Below, one piece after another: positions 1 to 8,738 of a stretch of 64,000 bases of DNA (position 1 is its first letter; each line of letters begins with the position of its first letter). The DNA is taken from contig NZ_JAMJPK010000001.1 of NCBI RefSeq assembly GCF_023554995.1, forward strand, positions 558,001 to 622,000, written 5' to 3'. The DNA comes from Halomonas gemina (GTDB lineage Bacteria; Pseudomonadota; Gammaproteobacteria; Pseudomonadales; Halomonadaceae). A program made the position numbers and the translations under genes. The notes beneath the pieces were generated by a model. It did not search any database. It saw nothing but the letters and a program-made list of their open reading frames with translations, and was not told the origin of the DNA.

Positions 1-12
1 CAGTGACTGGCA

Positions 13-1050
13 TCAGTCCTGCAGCCTCCACTCCAGCCTCTCGCCGGCGGCAAGCGGCACGATGGTCTGGCCCTCGGCATAGGGCAGCGATTCGGGCAGC
101 TGCCAGGGCTCGCGCACCAGTGTCACGGTGTCGGTGTTGCGCGCCATGCCGTAGAAGTCGGGGCCGAAGTGGCTGGCGAACCCCTCGAGGCGCTCCAGGG
201 CCCCGGCCTGCTCGAAGGCGGTGGCATAGAGCTCCAGGGCCGCCGGCGCGGTATAGGCCCCGGCACAGCCGCAGGCACTCTCCTTGTCGCCGCGCGCGTG
301 GGGGGCGCTGTCGGTGCCCAGGAAGAACTTGGGGCTACCCGAGGTCGCCGCGGCCAGCAACGCCTGGCGGTGGCGCTCGCGCTTGAGGATCGGCAGGCAG
401 TAGTAGTGGGGGCGGATACCGCCCACCAGCATGTGGTTACGGTTGAACAGCAGGTGGTGAACGGTGATGGTGGCGGCCACATTGGCCGGCGCGGCGGCCA
501 CGAAGTCGGCGGCATCGGCCGTGGTGATGTGCTCGAAGACCACCTTGAGGTCCGGGTGGCGCTCGAGCAACGGCTTCATGACCCGCTCGATGAACACCGC
601 CTCGCGGTCGAAGATGTCGATATCGGCGTCGGTGACCTCGCCATGCACCAGCAGCGGAATGCCCAGTCGCGCCATGGCGGCCACGGCCGCATCGCAATGG
701 GCCAGGTCGGTGACGCCGGAGGCCGAGTTGGTGGTCGCCCCGGCGGGATAGAGCTTCACGGCCTGCACCAGGCCGCTGGCGTGCGCCCGCTCGATCTCAT
801 CGGCCGGGGTGTTGTCGGTCAGGTAGAGGGTCATCAGCGGCTCGAAAGCGGCTCCGGCGGGCAGAGCCGCGAGGATACGCTCGCGGTAGGCCAGCGCCTG
901 CTCGGTGGTGGTTACCGGCGGCTGGAGGTTGGGCATGATGATGGCACGGCCCATCTGGCGGGCGCTGGCGGCTACCACGGCGGCCATGGCCTCGCCGTCG
1001 CGCAGGTGAAGATGCCAGTCGTCCGGGCGGGTCAGGGTGATCGAATTCAC
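13..1050 (-). CDS. pyrC: Dihydroorotase PyrC
   Basis: Catalyses reversible cyclisation of N-carbamoyl-L-aspartate to dihydroorotate, the third step of pyrimidine synthesis, in the cytosol. The product is 345 aa, close to the roughly 348 aa of enterobacterial class II PyrC. The N-terminal DWHLHLRDG carries the metal-binding HxH, KLYPAG holds the lysine expected to be carboxylated, and further His residues occur in LLVHGEV and FEHITT. I chose the GTG start at 1048-1050 because homology begins there and an AGGA sits about 8 nt upstream. Longer in-frame extensions run antisense through the neighbouring exporter gene. The stop codon is 12 nt from the window edge, so the gene is complete. Confidence 0.95.
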   Translation of the reverse strand: MNSITLTRPDDWHLHLRDGEAMAAVVAASARQMGRAIIMPNLQPPVTTTEQALAYRERILAALPAGAAFEPLMTLYLTDNTPADEIERAHASGLVQAVKLYPAGATTNSASGVTDLAHCDAAVAAMARLGIPLLVHGEVTDADIDIFDREAVFIERVMKPLLERHPDLKVVFEHITTADAADFVAAAPANVAATITVHHLLFNRNHMLVGGIRPHYYCLPILKRERHRQALLAAATSGSPKFFLGTDSAPHARGDKESACGCAGAYTAPAALELYATAFEQAGALERLEGFASHFGPDFYGMARNTDTVTLVREPWQLPESLPYAEGQTIVPLAAGERLEWRLQD

Positions 1051-1191
1051 GGCGGGTCCTGTGTCGAAAGCATGGAGGGGCGTCTTGAGCCAGAATGGCG
1101 CCAGTATATCGCAACCCCGCCGACGACCCGAGGCCACGACAGGCCATTCGTCTGCTAACATATCCGGCCATTCCCCGCGCCCCGGAGCCCG

Positions 1192-2085
1192 ATGCCGTCC
1201 GTTGACCCTGTTCGCTCGCCGCTGCGCGCCGACCTCCTCCTTCTGCTGGTGACGATGCTGGCCGCCGCCGGCTGGATCTTCTCCAAGGAGGCGCTGGCCG
1301 GCATGCCGCCGCTGCTGTTCATCGGCACGCGCTTTGTGATCGCCGGCGGCATCCTGGCGCTCTTCGCCCTCGCCGCCCTGCGCCGGCTCTCCCCGGCCGA
1401 GTGGCGCCTCGCGGCCGGGGTGGGGCTGATCTTCAGCGCCGCCATTTCGCTGTGGGTGCTCGGCCTGCACCACTCCCGCCACCTCGGCGAGAGCGCCTTC
1501 ATCAACAGCCTGGGCATCCTGCTGGTGCCGGTGGTGGCACGCCTGCTGTTCGGCGACCGGCCGCCACGCACCACCTGGATCGCCCTGCCGGTGGCGCTGG
1601 TCGGTTTCATGCTGCTGTCGCTGAATGCGGGGTTCCGGATCGAGCCCGGCCAGTGGCTGATCGCCGGCTCGGCGCTGGTGTTCTCGGTGCTGATCAATGC
1701 CAACTCGCGGGTGGTCCGCCGCGTGCCCGCCCTGCCGCTGACCGCCATCCAGCTGCTGGTGGTGGGCCTGATGCTGACGCTCGCCTCGCTCCCGTTCGAG
1801 CCCTGGCCGGCTCGCCTCTCGGCGGCCACCCTCGGCTGGGTCGCCGCCAGCATCCTCTTCGCCAGCACCCTGCGCTTCTTCCTGCAGGTCCATGCCCAGG
1901 GGCTGACCACCCCCAGCCATGCCGCGGTCATCCTGATGCTCGAGGCCGTGTGGACTGCGCTGATGGCCGCCTGGTGGTTCGGCGAGACCATGACGCTGCT
2001 CCAGCTGCTGGGTTGCTCGCTGATCTTCGCCGCCCTGCTGATCAACCGCTGGTACTGGGTACGCCGACTCTTCAAGCGCCGCTGA
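1192..2085 (+). CDS. EamA/DMT-superfamily exporter
   Basis: A 297-aa integral membrane protein of the drug/metabolite transporter superfamily. About ten hydrophobic helices form two tandem EamA repeats; the first starts near residue 12 ([20 protein letters not shown]) and the second near residue 150. The conserved end-of-repeat pattern is seen in the second half around [24 protein letters not shown] lies 6 nt before the ATG. It is divergent from pyrC with about 140 nt between them. The substrate cannot be read from sequence; relatives export amino acids or other metabolites. Confidence 0.85.
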   Translation: MPSVDPVRSPLRADLLLLLVTMLAAAGWIFSKEALAGMPPLLFIGTRFVIAGGILALFALAALRRLSPAEWRLAAGVGLIFSAAISLWVLGLHHSRHLGESAFINSLGILLVPVVARLLFGDRPPRTTWIALPVALVGFMLLSLNAGFRIEPGQWLIAGSALVFSVLINANSRVVRRVPALPLTAIQLLVVGLMLTLASLPFEPWPARLSAATLGWVAASILFASTLRFFLQVHAQGLTTPSHAAVILMLEAVWTALMAAWWFGETMTLLQLLGCSLIFAALLINRWYWVRRLFKRR

Positions 2086-2144
2086 ATGCCGTATCATGGC
2101 GCCAGAATTCGCCCCGCCACCGACGCCCGGCCACCCATGAGGAC

Positions 2145-2573
2145 ATGATGCCCAAGGTAAGACACTACGCCGATATCGTTGCGATCCTGGCCGGCTTCAT
2201 GTGGCTGGTGCTCTACTGGTCGGTGAGTATCTCCGCGCACCTGGGCAGCATCGAACCCAGCCTCGCCGCCCTGCTGATGGTCGGCAGCCTGATCCTGATC
2301 AGCTTCGTGCACCGGCCGATTCGGGTGCTGCTCGGCCGCTACCATGTGCGCAAGCGGCGCACCGAGATGTGGATGCATATCCTCGCCCTGCCCCTGTTTC
2401 TGGCCTTCCTGCTGGCCATCGTCATCGACCACCTCATCACGCCGATGAACGGCGAGCAGAAGATGCTGCTGTTCAATGTGCTGGCCACCGCCGGCTGGCT
2501 GGTGTTCGTCTTCACCCTGCTCATCAAGTTGCTGATGCACCTGATCCAGCGCAAGCGCAAGGCGAAGAGCTAA
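2145..2573 (+). CDS. Small four-helix membrane protein, unknown function
   Basis: About 142 aa with four hydrophobic segments: residues near 10-28 and 38-55, then two more after a basic loop ([12 protein letters not shown]), ending in a lysine/arginine-rich tail. Two adjacent ATG codons (2145 and 2148) are both possible starts; AGGA precedes them. I do not recognise a family. It sits 60 nt after the EamA gene on the same strand and may be cotranscribed. The gene is followed almost immediately by a GGGGTC(A/T)GACCCC repeat pair. Confidence 0.65.
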   Translation: MMPKVRHYADIVAILAGFMWLVLYWSVSISAHLGSIEPSLAALLMVGSLILISFVHRPIRVLLGRYHVRKRRTEMWMHILALPLFLAFLLAIVIDHLITPMNGEQKMLLFNVLATAGWLVFVFTLLIKLLMHLIQRKRKAKS

Positions 2574-2582
2574 TTCAGTTTT

Positions 2583-2620
2583 GGGGTCAGACCCTTCACT
2601 AAACTTTGGGGTCTGACCCC
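2583..2620. repeat. GGGGTC(A/T)GACCCC palindrome pair, copy 1
   Basis: Two palindromic cores, GGGGTCAGACCC at 2583 and GGGGTCTGACCCC at 2608-2620, are separated by an AAACTT-type spacer. The first core is imperfect at its last bases. It is one member of a family that recurs at least nine times in this window, always between genes or at gene ends. It can fold as a hairpin and lies just after the stop of the preceding membrane protein. Confidence 0.85.
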
Positions 2621-2630
2621 AGCACCACTC

Positions 2631-2752
2631 TGTGGGAGCGACGGTTCGGCGCTCCGACTTCAGATCGCGATTGGAGGCCGAAGGCCTCCCGCCTTCGGCA
2701 CTCGGTTCGGGGCGCCTGTCGGCGCCATTCGCGCAATGAATTGCGCTCCTAC
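2631..2752. repeat. TGTGGGAGCG-bounded interspersed repeat, copy 1
   Basis: Begins TGTGGGAGCG and ends with CGCTCCTACA, so the ends are near-perfect inverted repeats. The interior holds CAGATCGCGATTGG and GCGCAATGAATTGCGCTCC. A related but longer element occurs at 42280-42450, sharing both ends and the following RGGAACT. It is a REP/BIME-like, non-coding intergenic element. Confidence 0.75.
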
Positions 2753-2803
2753 AGGGAACTGTCAGTGACTTCACGCCAATGTGCGAAGAAGCAAAAGTCA
2801 GCC

Positions 2804-4045
2804 TCAGAACCTCTCGGCCCGGAACGGCGCCATATCGATCTCGGCTTGCTCGCCATCCATCATCTGGGCCAGCAGGCGGCCGGTGGCCGGCCCCAGGGTG
2901 AAGCCCTGGTGGCCATGGCCCAGCGCCAGCCAGAGCCCCTCCTGCCCCGGCGCCGGGCCGATCACCGGCTTCATGTCCGGCGTGCAGGGACGCGCGCCCT
3001 TCCAGGGCTCGGGGTCGAGCCGTTCTCCCAGCGGGAACAGCCTTCGCGCCACGCGCTCGGCGGCGGCCAGCTGCTCCAGGTGCGGCGGCGCCTCGAGGCG
3101 CTCCAGCTCCGCCCCGGTCGTCAGGCGGATCCCCGCCTGCATCGGCGCCAGCAGGTACCCCACCTCGGCATCCATCACCCAGTGGCCGAGCCGGGCCGTG
3201 CCGGTGGTGCCGTAGTGCATGTGATACCCGCGCTTGACGAACAGCGGGATATCGAGTCCCAGGCCGGAGAGCCAATCCCGCGCCCAGGGCCCCATGGCCA
3301 TCACCAGCTGCTCGGCCTCCAGCACGCCCTCCTGCGTGGATACCCGCCAGCCGCTGCCCTGGCGAGCGACATCCTTCACCTCCGTCTGCCGAACGCGGCC
3401 GCCTTCTGCCTCGAAGCTTTTGGCATAGGCCTGCACCAGGGCGCCGGGATCGGCCACCGTCCAGGGTTGCTCCCAGTGGATCGCCCCGGCCAGATCAGTG
3501 GCCAGACTGGGCTCCATGGCCGCCAGTTCACCGACATCCAGCGCCCGGTAGCGCACCCCGAACCGCTCGGCGTTGGCCTCGGCGTCGCGCAGACGCGCCG
3601 CCATGGCCTCCTGGCTGCGATAGACCTCCAGCCAGCCTTCCTTACGCACCAGGTGCTCGGCGCCCGCCGCCTCGACCATCGGCGCATGGGCGTCCAGCGA
3701 GAGGCAGATCAGCGAGGCGTACTCCGGCACGATGCGCGCATAGCGCTTGGGAGAGGAGTTCTGCCAGTACTGCAGCAGCGGCCCGGCGGACTGCAGCATG
3801 CCCCCGGGCCGGTAGCGGATATCCACCTGGCGGTTGGGCAATACCCGCAGCATGGTGGCGAGATCCCGCGGGAAGGGATAGGGCTGCACGGCCTCGCGCT
3901 GGATGATGCCGGCATTACCGAAGGAGGTCTCGCGGCCCGGTTCCCGGCGGTCGACCAGGGTCACCGAGTGGCCGCGCCGGGCCAAGTGCCAGGCTACCGA
4001 CACGCCGACCATCCCGGCGCCCATCACCACGATTTCACGCGCCAT
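2804..4045 (-). CDS. FAD-dependent D-amino-acid dehydrogenase-like oxidoreductase (DadA/DAO family)
   Basis: A 413-aa flavoprotein of the DAO superfamily, expected to oxidise an amine or D-amino acid at the cytoplasmic membrane. The N-terminus has the dinucleotide-binding GAGMVGVSVAWHLARRG, followed by the acidic VDRRE turn and the family motif SFGNAGII. The C-terminal WKGARPCTPDMKPVIGP and GHGHQGFTLGPATG are typical of DadA-like proteins. Length matches the family. The exact substrate is not determinable. It is monocistronic, convergent with the repeats on its 3' side, and the gene upstream (terB-like) is on the same strand 80 nt away. Confidence 0.85.
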   Translation of the reverse strand: MAREIVVMGAGMVGVSVAWHLARRGHSVTLVDRREPGRETSFGNAGIIQREAVQPYPFPRDLATMLRVLPNRQVDIRYRPGGMLQSAGPLLQYWQNSSPKRYARIVPEYASLICLSLDAHAPMVEAAGAEHLVRKEGWLEVYRSQEAMAARLRDAEANAERFGVRYRALDVGELAAMEPSLATDLAGAIHWEQPWTVADPGALVQAYAKSFEAEGGRVRQTEVKDVARQGSGWRVSTQEGVLEAEQLVMAMGPWARDWLSGLGLDIPLFVKRGYHMHYGTTGTARLGHWVMDAEVGYLLAPMQAGIRLTTGAELERLEAPPHLEQLAAAERVARRLFPLGERLDPEPWKGARPCTPDMKPVIGPAPGQEGLWLALGHGHQGFTLGPATGRLLAQMMDGEQAEIDMAPFRAERF

Positions 4046-4124
4046 CTCTGACTCCTTGTCTGCTGTTCACGGCTCTTACCGAGCATGCACCTTCGCAGTG
4101 CGAAGGGAAAGCCCGTGCTCGGCG

Positions 4125-4583
4125 TCAACCGTCCTCCCCCTCCTGAACCCTCAGCTTGGTGCGGATGAAATCCGAGTGGCTGACATGCAGCAGCTCGGCC
4201 AGGCGCCGGATGCGGTGCTCCTCCAGGTGATGCTGCTCGCCATCGGCCAGCGACAGCGACCACATCATGCGCACCAGCTCACAGCGCTGCTCATAGTCGA
4301 AGTGCTCCTTGACCAGGCTGACGAAGCGGTAGTGGTCCACCGCCGAATCGGCCTCCTCGCGGGCCAGGCGCATCAGCTCATCGAGGTCCGCCTCCGCCAG
4401 GTCGAAACGCCGCTGCAGCAGCTCGCGCAGCAGCGCCACCTCGCTGTCGTCGAGGTGATAGTCGGCACGCGCCACCTCGAACAGCAGCGCCGCCGTGGCC
4501 AGCTCCAGGGTGGGGGCCGCCGCTTCGCCGCCCCCACCCTCGGCCAGCATCTCGTTGAAGAAGCGCTGTATCGAATCGATCAT
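4125..4583 (-). CDS. TerB/DjlA-N-like family protein
   Basis: A 152-aa soluble helical protein. The central part, with LFEVARADYHLDDSE and later MWSLSLADGEQHHLEEHRI, matches the duplicated acidic metal-binding helical pattern of the TerB (tellurite resistance) and DjlA N-terminal domain family. The ATG at 4581-4583 is chosen because a strong AGGAGGG lies 5 nt upstream; a 23-codon longer reading has no such signal. The role in most bacteria is unknown; tellurite resistance itself is not implied. Confidence 0.8.
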   Translation of the reverse strand: MIDSIQRFFNEMLAEGGGGEAAAPTLELATAALLFEVARADYHLDDSEVALLRELLQRRFDLAEADLDELMRLAREEADSAVDHYRFVSLVKEHFDYEQRCELVRMMWSLSLADGEQHHLEEHRIRRLAELLHVSHSDFIRTKLRVQEGEDG

Positions 4584-4777
4584 AAAGTCCCTCCTGTCAC
4601 AACCGGTCAGCCGATCTCTCGTGCATGGTGAAATGCTATCACTCCGAGACAACGCACGGCGCGAAAGGTCCCGACCCGATGACCGCCGCAGATGAGATCA
4701 TCGCCCTGCCCCTGGCGCCCGGGGAGCCCTGACGCGCCCTTCCCAGGCTGTGGTAGCATGCAGCGCATTTACGCTTA

Positions 4778-5857
4778 ATGGAGCCGCCCGTGGCCGCCAA
4801 ACGCTTCGCCTTCGTCATCGCCGACCTCTACGGCGGCGGTGCCCAGAAGTCGCTGCTCTATACCGCCGACCAGCTGCGCCAACGCGGCCATGAGGTCATC
4901 GTCTTCACCCTGCGCGAGCTGGTGGAGCATCGCATCCCCGAGGGGCTCTCGATCGAGAACCTCGGTGTGGTGACCTCCTTCACCAAGGCCACCACCACGG
5001 TGCTCACCGAGAAATGGCAGGCACGCAAGATCGCCCAGGCCCTGGAGGCCTGGCAACCGGACGTGGTGATCTCCTGCTCCTGTGACAAGATCACCCGCCA
5101 TCTGCGCCATTCCAACCTCTACTTCTGGGTAAAGTCCGACGTCTCGGCCAAGTTCAGTGAGCCTAGGAAGCGAGCCCGTGCCTTCGACAAGGTGCGTCGC
5201 TTCTATGGCGGCCGACGTGTCATCGCCGTCTCCCATGGCGTGAAGGAGAACCTCGAGAAGGTGGTGGGACTGGAAGCCGAGCGGATACTTGCCATCTACA
5301 ACCCCTACGAGCGTGAACCCTTCGTCGAGATGGCGAAGGAACCCGCCGAACTACCCGACGGTGAGTTCTTCCTCTGCGTGGCTTCGCTGGAACCCCGCAA
5401 GCGCCACGACCGCCTGCTGCGTGCCTACGCGCAAAGCGGCGTGGCCACACCGCTGGTGATCATGGGCAAGGGCAAGCCGGAGCACGAGAGCGCCATTCGC
5501 GAACAGATAAGCGAGCTCGGGCTCGAAGACCGCGTCATCATGGCCGGTTACCACCACAATCCCTATCCCTGGATCGCCGCGGCCAAGGCGATGATCCTGA
5601 CCTCCGATGCCGAAGGCCTACCCCGGGTGCTGATCGAGGCCCTGCTGCTGCACACCCCAGTGATCAGCGTGGACTGCCCCAGCGGCCCGCGGGAGATCCT
5701 CACCCAGGAGCTCGCCGACTTCCTGGTGGCGCCCGACAACGAAAAGGGCCTGGCCGATGCGATCGCGCGCATGGACCAGGCCCCCATCGAGATCGAGGAA
5801 CGCCACTACCGGCAGTTCCTCAGGGAAAACGTCATCCCGCAATTTGAAGCGTTATGA
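4778..5857 (+). CDS. GT4 family glycosyltransferase
   Basis: A 359-aa GT-B glycosyltransferase with an N-terminal acceptor domain (FVIADLYGGGAQKSLL) and a C-terminal nucleotide-sugar domain. The latter has the FLCVASLEPRKRHDRLL strand, a KARxD-like basic patch and SDAEGLPRVLIEALL, the EX7E motif of family 4. GTG at 4790 is an alternative start with GGAG 8 nt upstream. It is the only polysaccharide gene here on the plus strand, is convergent with the rest of the cluster and ends 9 nt from the next gene. Base composition is high GC like the chromosome backbone. Confidence 0.88.
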   Translation: MEPPVAAKRFAFVIADLYGGGAQKSLLYTADQLRQRGHEVIVFTLRELVEHRIPEGLSIENLGVVTSFTKATTTVLTEKWQARKIAQALEAWQPDVVISCSCDKITRHLRHSNLYFWVKSDVSAKFSEPRKRARAFDKVRRFYGGRRVIAVSHGVKENLEKVVGLEAERILAIYNPYEREPFVEMAKEPAELPDGEFFLCVASLEPRKRHDRLLRAYAQSGVATPLVIMGKGKPEHESAIREQISELGLEDRVIMAGYHHNPYPWIAAAKAMILTSDAEGLPRVLIEALLLHTPVISVDCPSGPREILTQELADFLVAPDNEKGLADAIARMDQAPIEIEERHYRQFLRENVIPQFEAL

Positions 5858-5866
5858 TGCACGAAG

Positions 5867-6934
5867 TCAGGAGGTTATCTCCATGAGGCGAAGATATTCG
5901 GCAGTTACAACTTCCGCTGAAAAGGGGGCGTAGTGTTCCGCTCGGATGGTGGGGGGGTTGGCAATCATCTCTTTGATTTTCTTACCCAATAACTCCCCCT
6001 CATCGAGAGGTACCAGACAGTCAGAAAGCTCTCCCTTGAGTATCTCCCTTGGGCCTGATGGACAGTCAGTACTGACAACCGGGGTACCGCATACCAGCGA
6101 CTCTACGATAACGCGGCCGAACCCTTCGGAATCCGATGATAAAACTAGCAGGCGAGCATGATGCATATAGGCATAGGGATTTGATTTTTCACCCACGAAG
6201 TGCACTCGTTCAGTGATGCCAAAATCATCGGCCAGTTTCCTTGCCTCGTTGATTTCACCATCGCCCACAACAACAAGGTCTTGTGAAATCCCACTATTGA
6301 TGTAAGCCCTCAACAACCTATCGTAACGTTTTTGTCGTTTCTCAAGCCTACCCACAAAGACGATATAGTCTTCGTAGCCCACCGACTCCTGCATCATCGT
6401 CTGGATATAATTGGCATCGATAATATTATGAATAACTACAGAATCTCTTAAGGCTACACCCTTGGCCGCCAAAAAGTTCAGTATGCCGCGTGAAAGTGCA
6501 ATGACTCTTCGTCCATTATACAGGCGGATAAGTTGGCGAAGCCTGTGATTATAGCGATGCCCTTCCAATAGTGCAGAGGGATCGGTACGCATACACAACC
6601 AAGCCCTTTCTGCCAGACTCGAACGGGTAACGACCTGATGTGTGTAATGAAGGTTAGCCACCACTAGGTCAAATTCGCCGGGCTGATCACGAAACCATTG
6701 ATCCAGCAGACGAGCATGCAGGTGATATCGTCTTAGCTTTTGCCAGGGGCCGCGAGGCTGAAAGCTGACGACATGGATATCAACGTCGGATGGTACCTCA
6801 CGCCAAACCTTGTCTTGCAGGGAAACAATCGTGATCGCAAAACCACGAGCAGATAGCGCCTTGGCCAGGCTCAGTATGGAAACGGGAGCTCCACCGCCAC
6901 CCAGATGATCGGCAAGAAATAGAATACGCATCAT
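5867..6934 (-). CDS. GT4 family glycosyltransferase
   Basis: A 355-aa GT-B enzyme likely adding a sugar to the lipid-linked polysaccharide unit. The start ILFLADHLGGGGAPVSILSL carries the glycine-rich loop; FVGRLEKRQKRYDRLL and SSDSEGFGRVIVESL mark the donor-binding half. It is the last gene of the long minus-strand cluster. Its ATG overlaps the preceding acetyltransferase stop by 4 nt, so translational coupling is likely. GC is lower than in the two neighbouring GT4 genes, consistent with separate acquisition. Confidence 0.88.
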   Translation of the reverse strand: MMRILFLADHLGGGGAPVSILSLAKALSARGFAITIVSLQDKVWREVPSDVDIHVVSFQPRGPWQKLRRYHLHARLLDQWFRDQPGEFDLVVANLHYTHQVVTRSSLAERAWLCMRTDPSALLEGHRYNHRLRQLIRLYNGRRVIALSRGILNFLAAKGVALRDSVVIHNIIDANYIQTMMQESVGYEDYIVFVGRLEKRQKRYDRLLRAYINSGISQDLVVVGDGEINEARKLADDFGITERVHFVGEKSNPYAYMHHARLLVLSSDSEGFGRVIVESLVCGTPVVSTDCPSGPREILKGELSDCLVPLDEGELLGKKIKEMIANPPTIRAEHYAPFSAEVVTAEYLRLMEITS

Positions 6935-7500
6935 AAACGATGAACGGCTCCCACCCTATCGCCAGCTCGTGTAGAACGAATCACTCGAGCAGGCACACCC
7001 GCTACTACTACATCATCTCCAAATTCATCAGCCACTAAAGCATTAGCACCGACTACAACACGATTTCCAACGCGCCCTCTTCCCACAAACTTAGCACCCG
7101 GATATAGTGTGACGTCGTCGCCTACTCTTTGCATCAAACCATCGTGATTGCGTGGTGCTGCCCCTACGGTTACCTGTTGATAAATCAGGCAGCGCTCGCC
7201 AATTTGCAAGCCACCACCTAACACGATTGAGGTCGGGTGAGGCAACCTCAGTCCCTTTCCAATTTCAGCTCTCGGATGGACGTAGAGTCCAAAGCTTGTA
7301 ACCAACCTGTACTGTGCCCAGTTGGCGATAATGCTCCAGCCCTGAGAGGAGCAAAGCTGAACCAACCGTATATACAGCACGGATTGACGAGAAGGGCTCC
7401 GGGAAAACAGCACCTTGAGCAGGCGCAGATACACCCAGCGGGGCTTGCCGCCCAGCACCTCACAGGTGCAGGTATCCAGAAACTTTGTATGAAGCATCAC
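6931..7500 (-). CDS. Hexapeptide-repeat acetyltransferase, serine acetyltransferase-like
   Basis: A 189-aa protein with a short N-terminal helical part and a C-terminal left-handed beta-helix. The hexapeptide pattern is seen in IGKGLRLPHPTSIVLGGG, IGERCLIYQQVTVG and VGNRVVVGANALV, ending in VVAGVPARVIR. The fold is that of CysE/WcaB-type O-acetyltransferases using acetyl-CoA. In this context it more likely O-acetylates a sugar of the polysaccharide than makes O-acetylserine. It overlaps the following GT gene by 4 nt. Confidence 0.82.
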   Translation of the reverse strand: MMLHTKFLDTCTCEVLGGKPRWVYLRLLKVLFSRSPSRQSVLYIRLVQLCSSQGWSIIANWAQYRLVTSFGLYVHPRAEIGKGLRLPHPTSIVLGGGLQIGERCLIYQQVTVGAAPRNHDGLMQRVGDDVTLYPGAKFVGRGRVGNRVVVGANALVADEFGDDVVVAGVPARVIRSTRAGDRVGAVHRL

Positions 7501-7595
7501 ACGCCACTAATCCAGGCAAAACAAAATGATATCAGCTCATCAAACATGGAGCTTGAAGACCAGGTAATCGCAATTATGCATCACGCCTGACCATG

Positions 7596-8738
7596 TCAGC
7601 TCTGCCCCACGAACCGGTTAGCCACCGTCTCAGGCCGGAAGTCATCGAGCCAACTCTCCTTGACAGTTGGCTTCTCGCCTTTTACGGCAGCGCGGATGTC
7701 CTCGGCCAGACTCTCCTCGTCATGGGGTACGATGCTGGCTTCCAACTCACCCTTGAGGATCTCGCGAATGCCCCCCGGGCAGTCCACGCTGAGCACCGGC
7801 GTACCGCAGGCCAACGCCTCGAAGAGCACGATGCCCATGCCCTCGAAGCGCGAACTGAGCACGAACAGTCTCGCATGGTGCATCCAGGGGTAGGGATTGG
7901 CACGCTGGCCGGCGAATATCACTCGCTCATCAATCCCCAGTTCCCTCGCCAGGGCCTCGAGCCTCGAACGCTCCTGACCATCGCCCAACAGCACCAGGGG
8001 AAGTACCACCCCGGAACGGGCATAGGCACGCAGCAGCAGGGCCTGATCCTTGGCTGGAACAAGGCGCGCCACGTTGACGATATAAGGCTCCTCGGGAAGG
8101 TCCGGCTCGGGTTTTATCATCTGCCGATGGATGCTCTCGAGCGGACAGGGGTTGGCAATCACCTCCAGCGAGGCCGGCCTGAAGTGCCAAGCCCGCATGG
8201 CCTCCCGTACGCTCTCGGCCACCCCTTGTGACACCGTCACCAGATGGCGACGATGGTAGAGGCAGCGCGCAAACAGCCGCCGACGCCAGTTGGTCTCACC
8301 CACATGAAGAATGTTCTCCAACACGAAGCGCGCCCGATCGTCCCGGAAGCTCCATACCAGTTCGAAGGTGCCGATCCCACGGAAGACGATACGGTCCACC
8401 CGGCCATGGCGATGCTCGAAGGCCTTGAGCCACAGCCGGAACACCACACCCCCCATGATGCCGGTGCCAATAAACAGCGAACGCTTGACTAGAGGGTTCA
8501 GGATCAGGCGTGCCAACAGTTCCAGGAAAAGACCTATCCCGGTGAGTCGGCTCCACCAGCGCAACGCCAGATGATGCTGCTCCACTTCGGAATGTTCCGG
8601 GACAAACGGCTTGTCAACCTGCCGAAAGCAGAGCAAATGGCTCTCATTTCCCGCCTGGGCAAACGCATCCGCTAGGTTCACTGCCACTCGCTCCATCCCC
8701 CCCATCTTGAGGGAACGAACTACCACCAGCGTACGCAT
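7596..8738 (-). CDS. GT4 family glycosyltransferase
   Basis: A 380-aa GT-B glycosyltransferase. VVRSLKMGGMERVAVNLADA at the N-terminus is the acceptor-side loop; VNVARLVPAKDQALLLRAYA and SSRFEGMGIVLFEALACG hold the donor-binding residues and EX7E. The ATG overlaps the stop of the Wzy/WaaL-like gene by one base (TGATG), so the two are coupled. GC is high, unlike the AT-rich genes further upstream. Confidence 0.88.
   Translation of the reverse strand: MRTLVVVRSLKMGGMERVAVNLADAFAQAGNESHLLCFRQVDKPFVPEHSEVEQHHLALRWWSRLTGIGLFLELLARLILNPLVKRSLFIGTGIMGGVVFRLWLKAFEHRHGRVDRIVFRGIGTFELVWSFRDDRARFVLENILHVGETNWRRRLFARCLYHRRHLVTVSQGVAESVREAMRAWHFRPASLEVIANPCPLESIHRQMIKPEPDLPEEPYIVNVARLVPAKDQALLLRAYARSGVVLPLVLLGDGQERSRLEALARELGIDERVIFAGQRANPYPWMHHARLFVLSSRFEGMGIVLFEALACGTPVLSVDCPGGIREILKGELEASIVPHDEESLAEDIRAAVKGEKPTVKESWLDDFRPETVANRFVGQS

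Noticed and set aside
1051..2097. A long N-terminal extension of pyrC (about 350 extra residues)
   Set aside because: It is antisense to the EamA gene, is Gln/His/Arg-rich low-complexity and lacks homology; the PyrC motif starts at the GTG at 1050.
4752..4760. GGTAGCATG before the plus-strand GT4 gene as a second ops site
   Set aside because: Only part of the 12-nt ops is matched (GGTAG core, then A instead of G), and the gene is a single short transcript.
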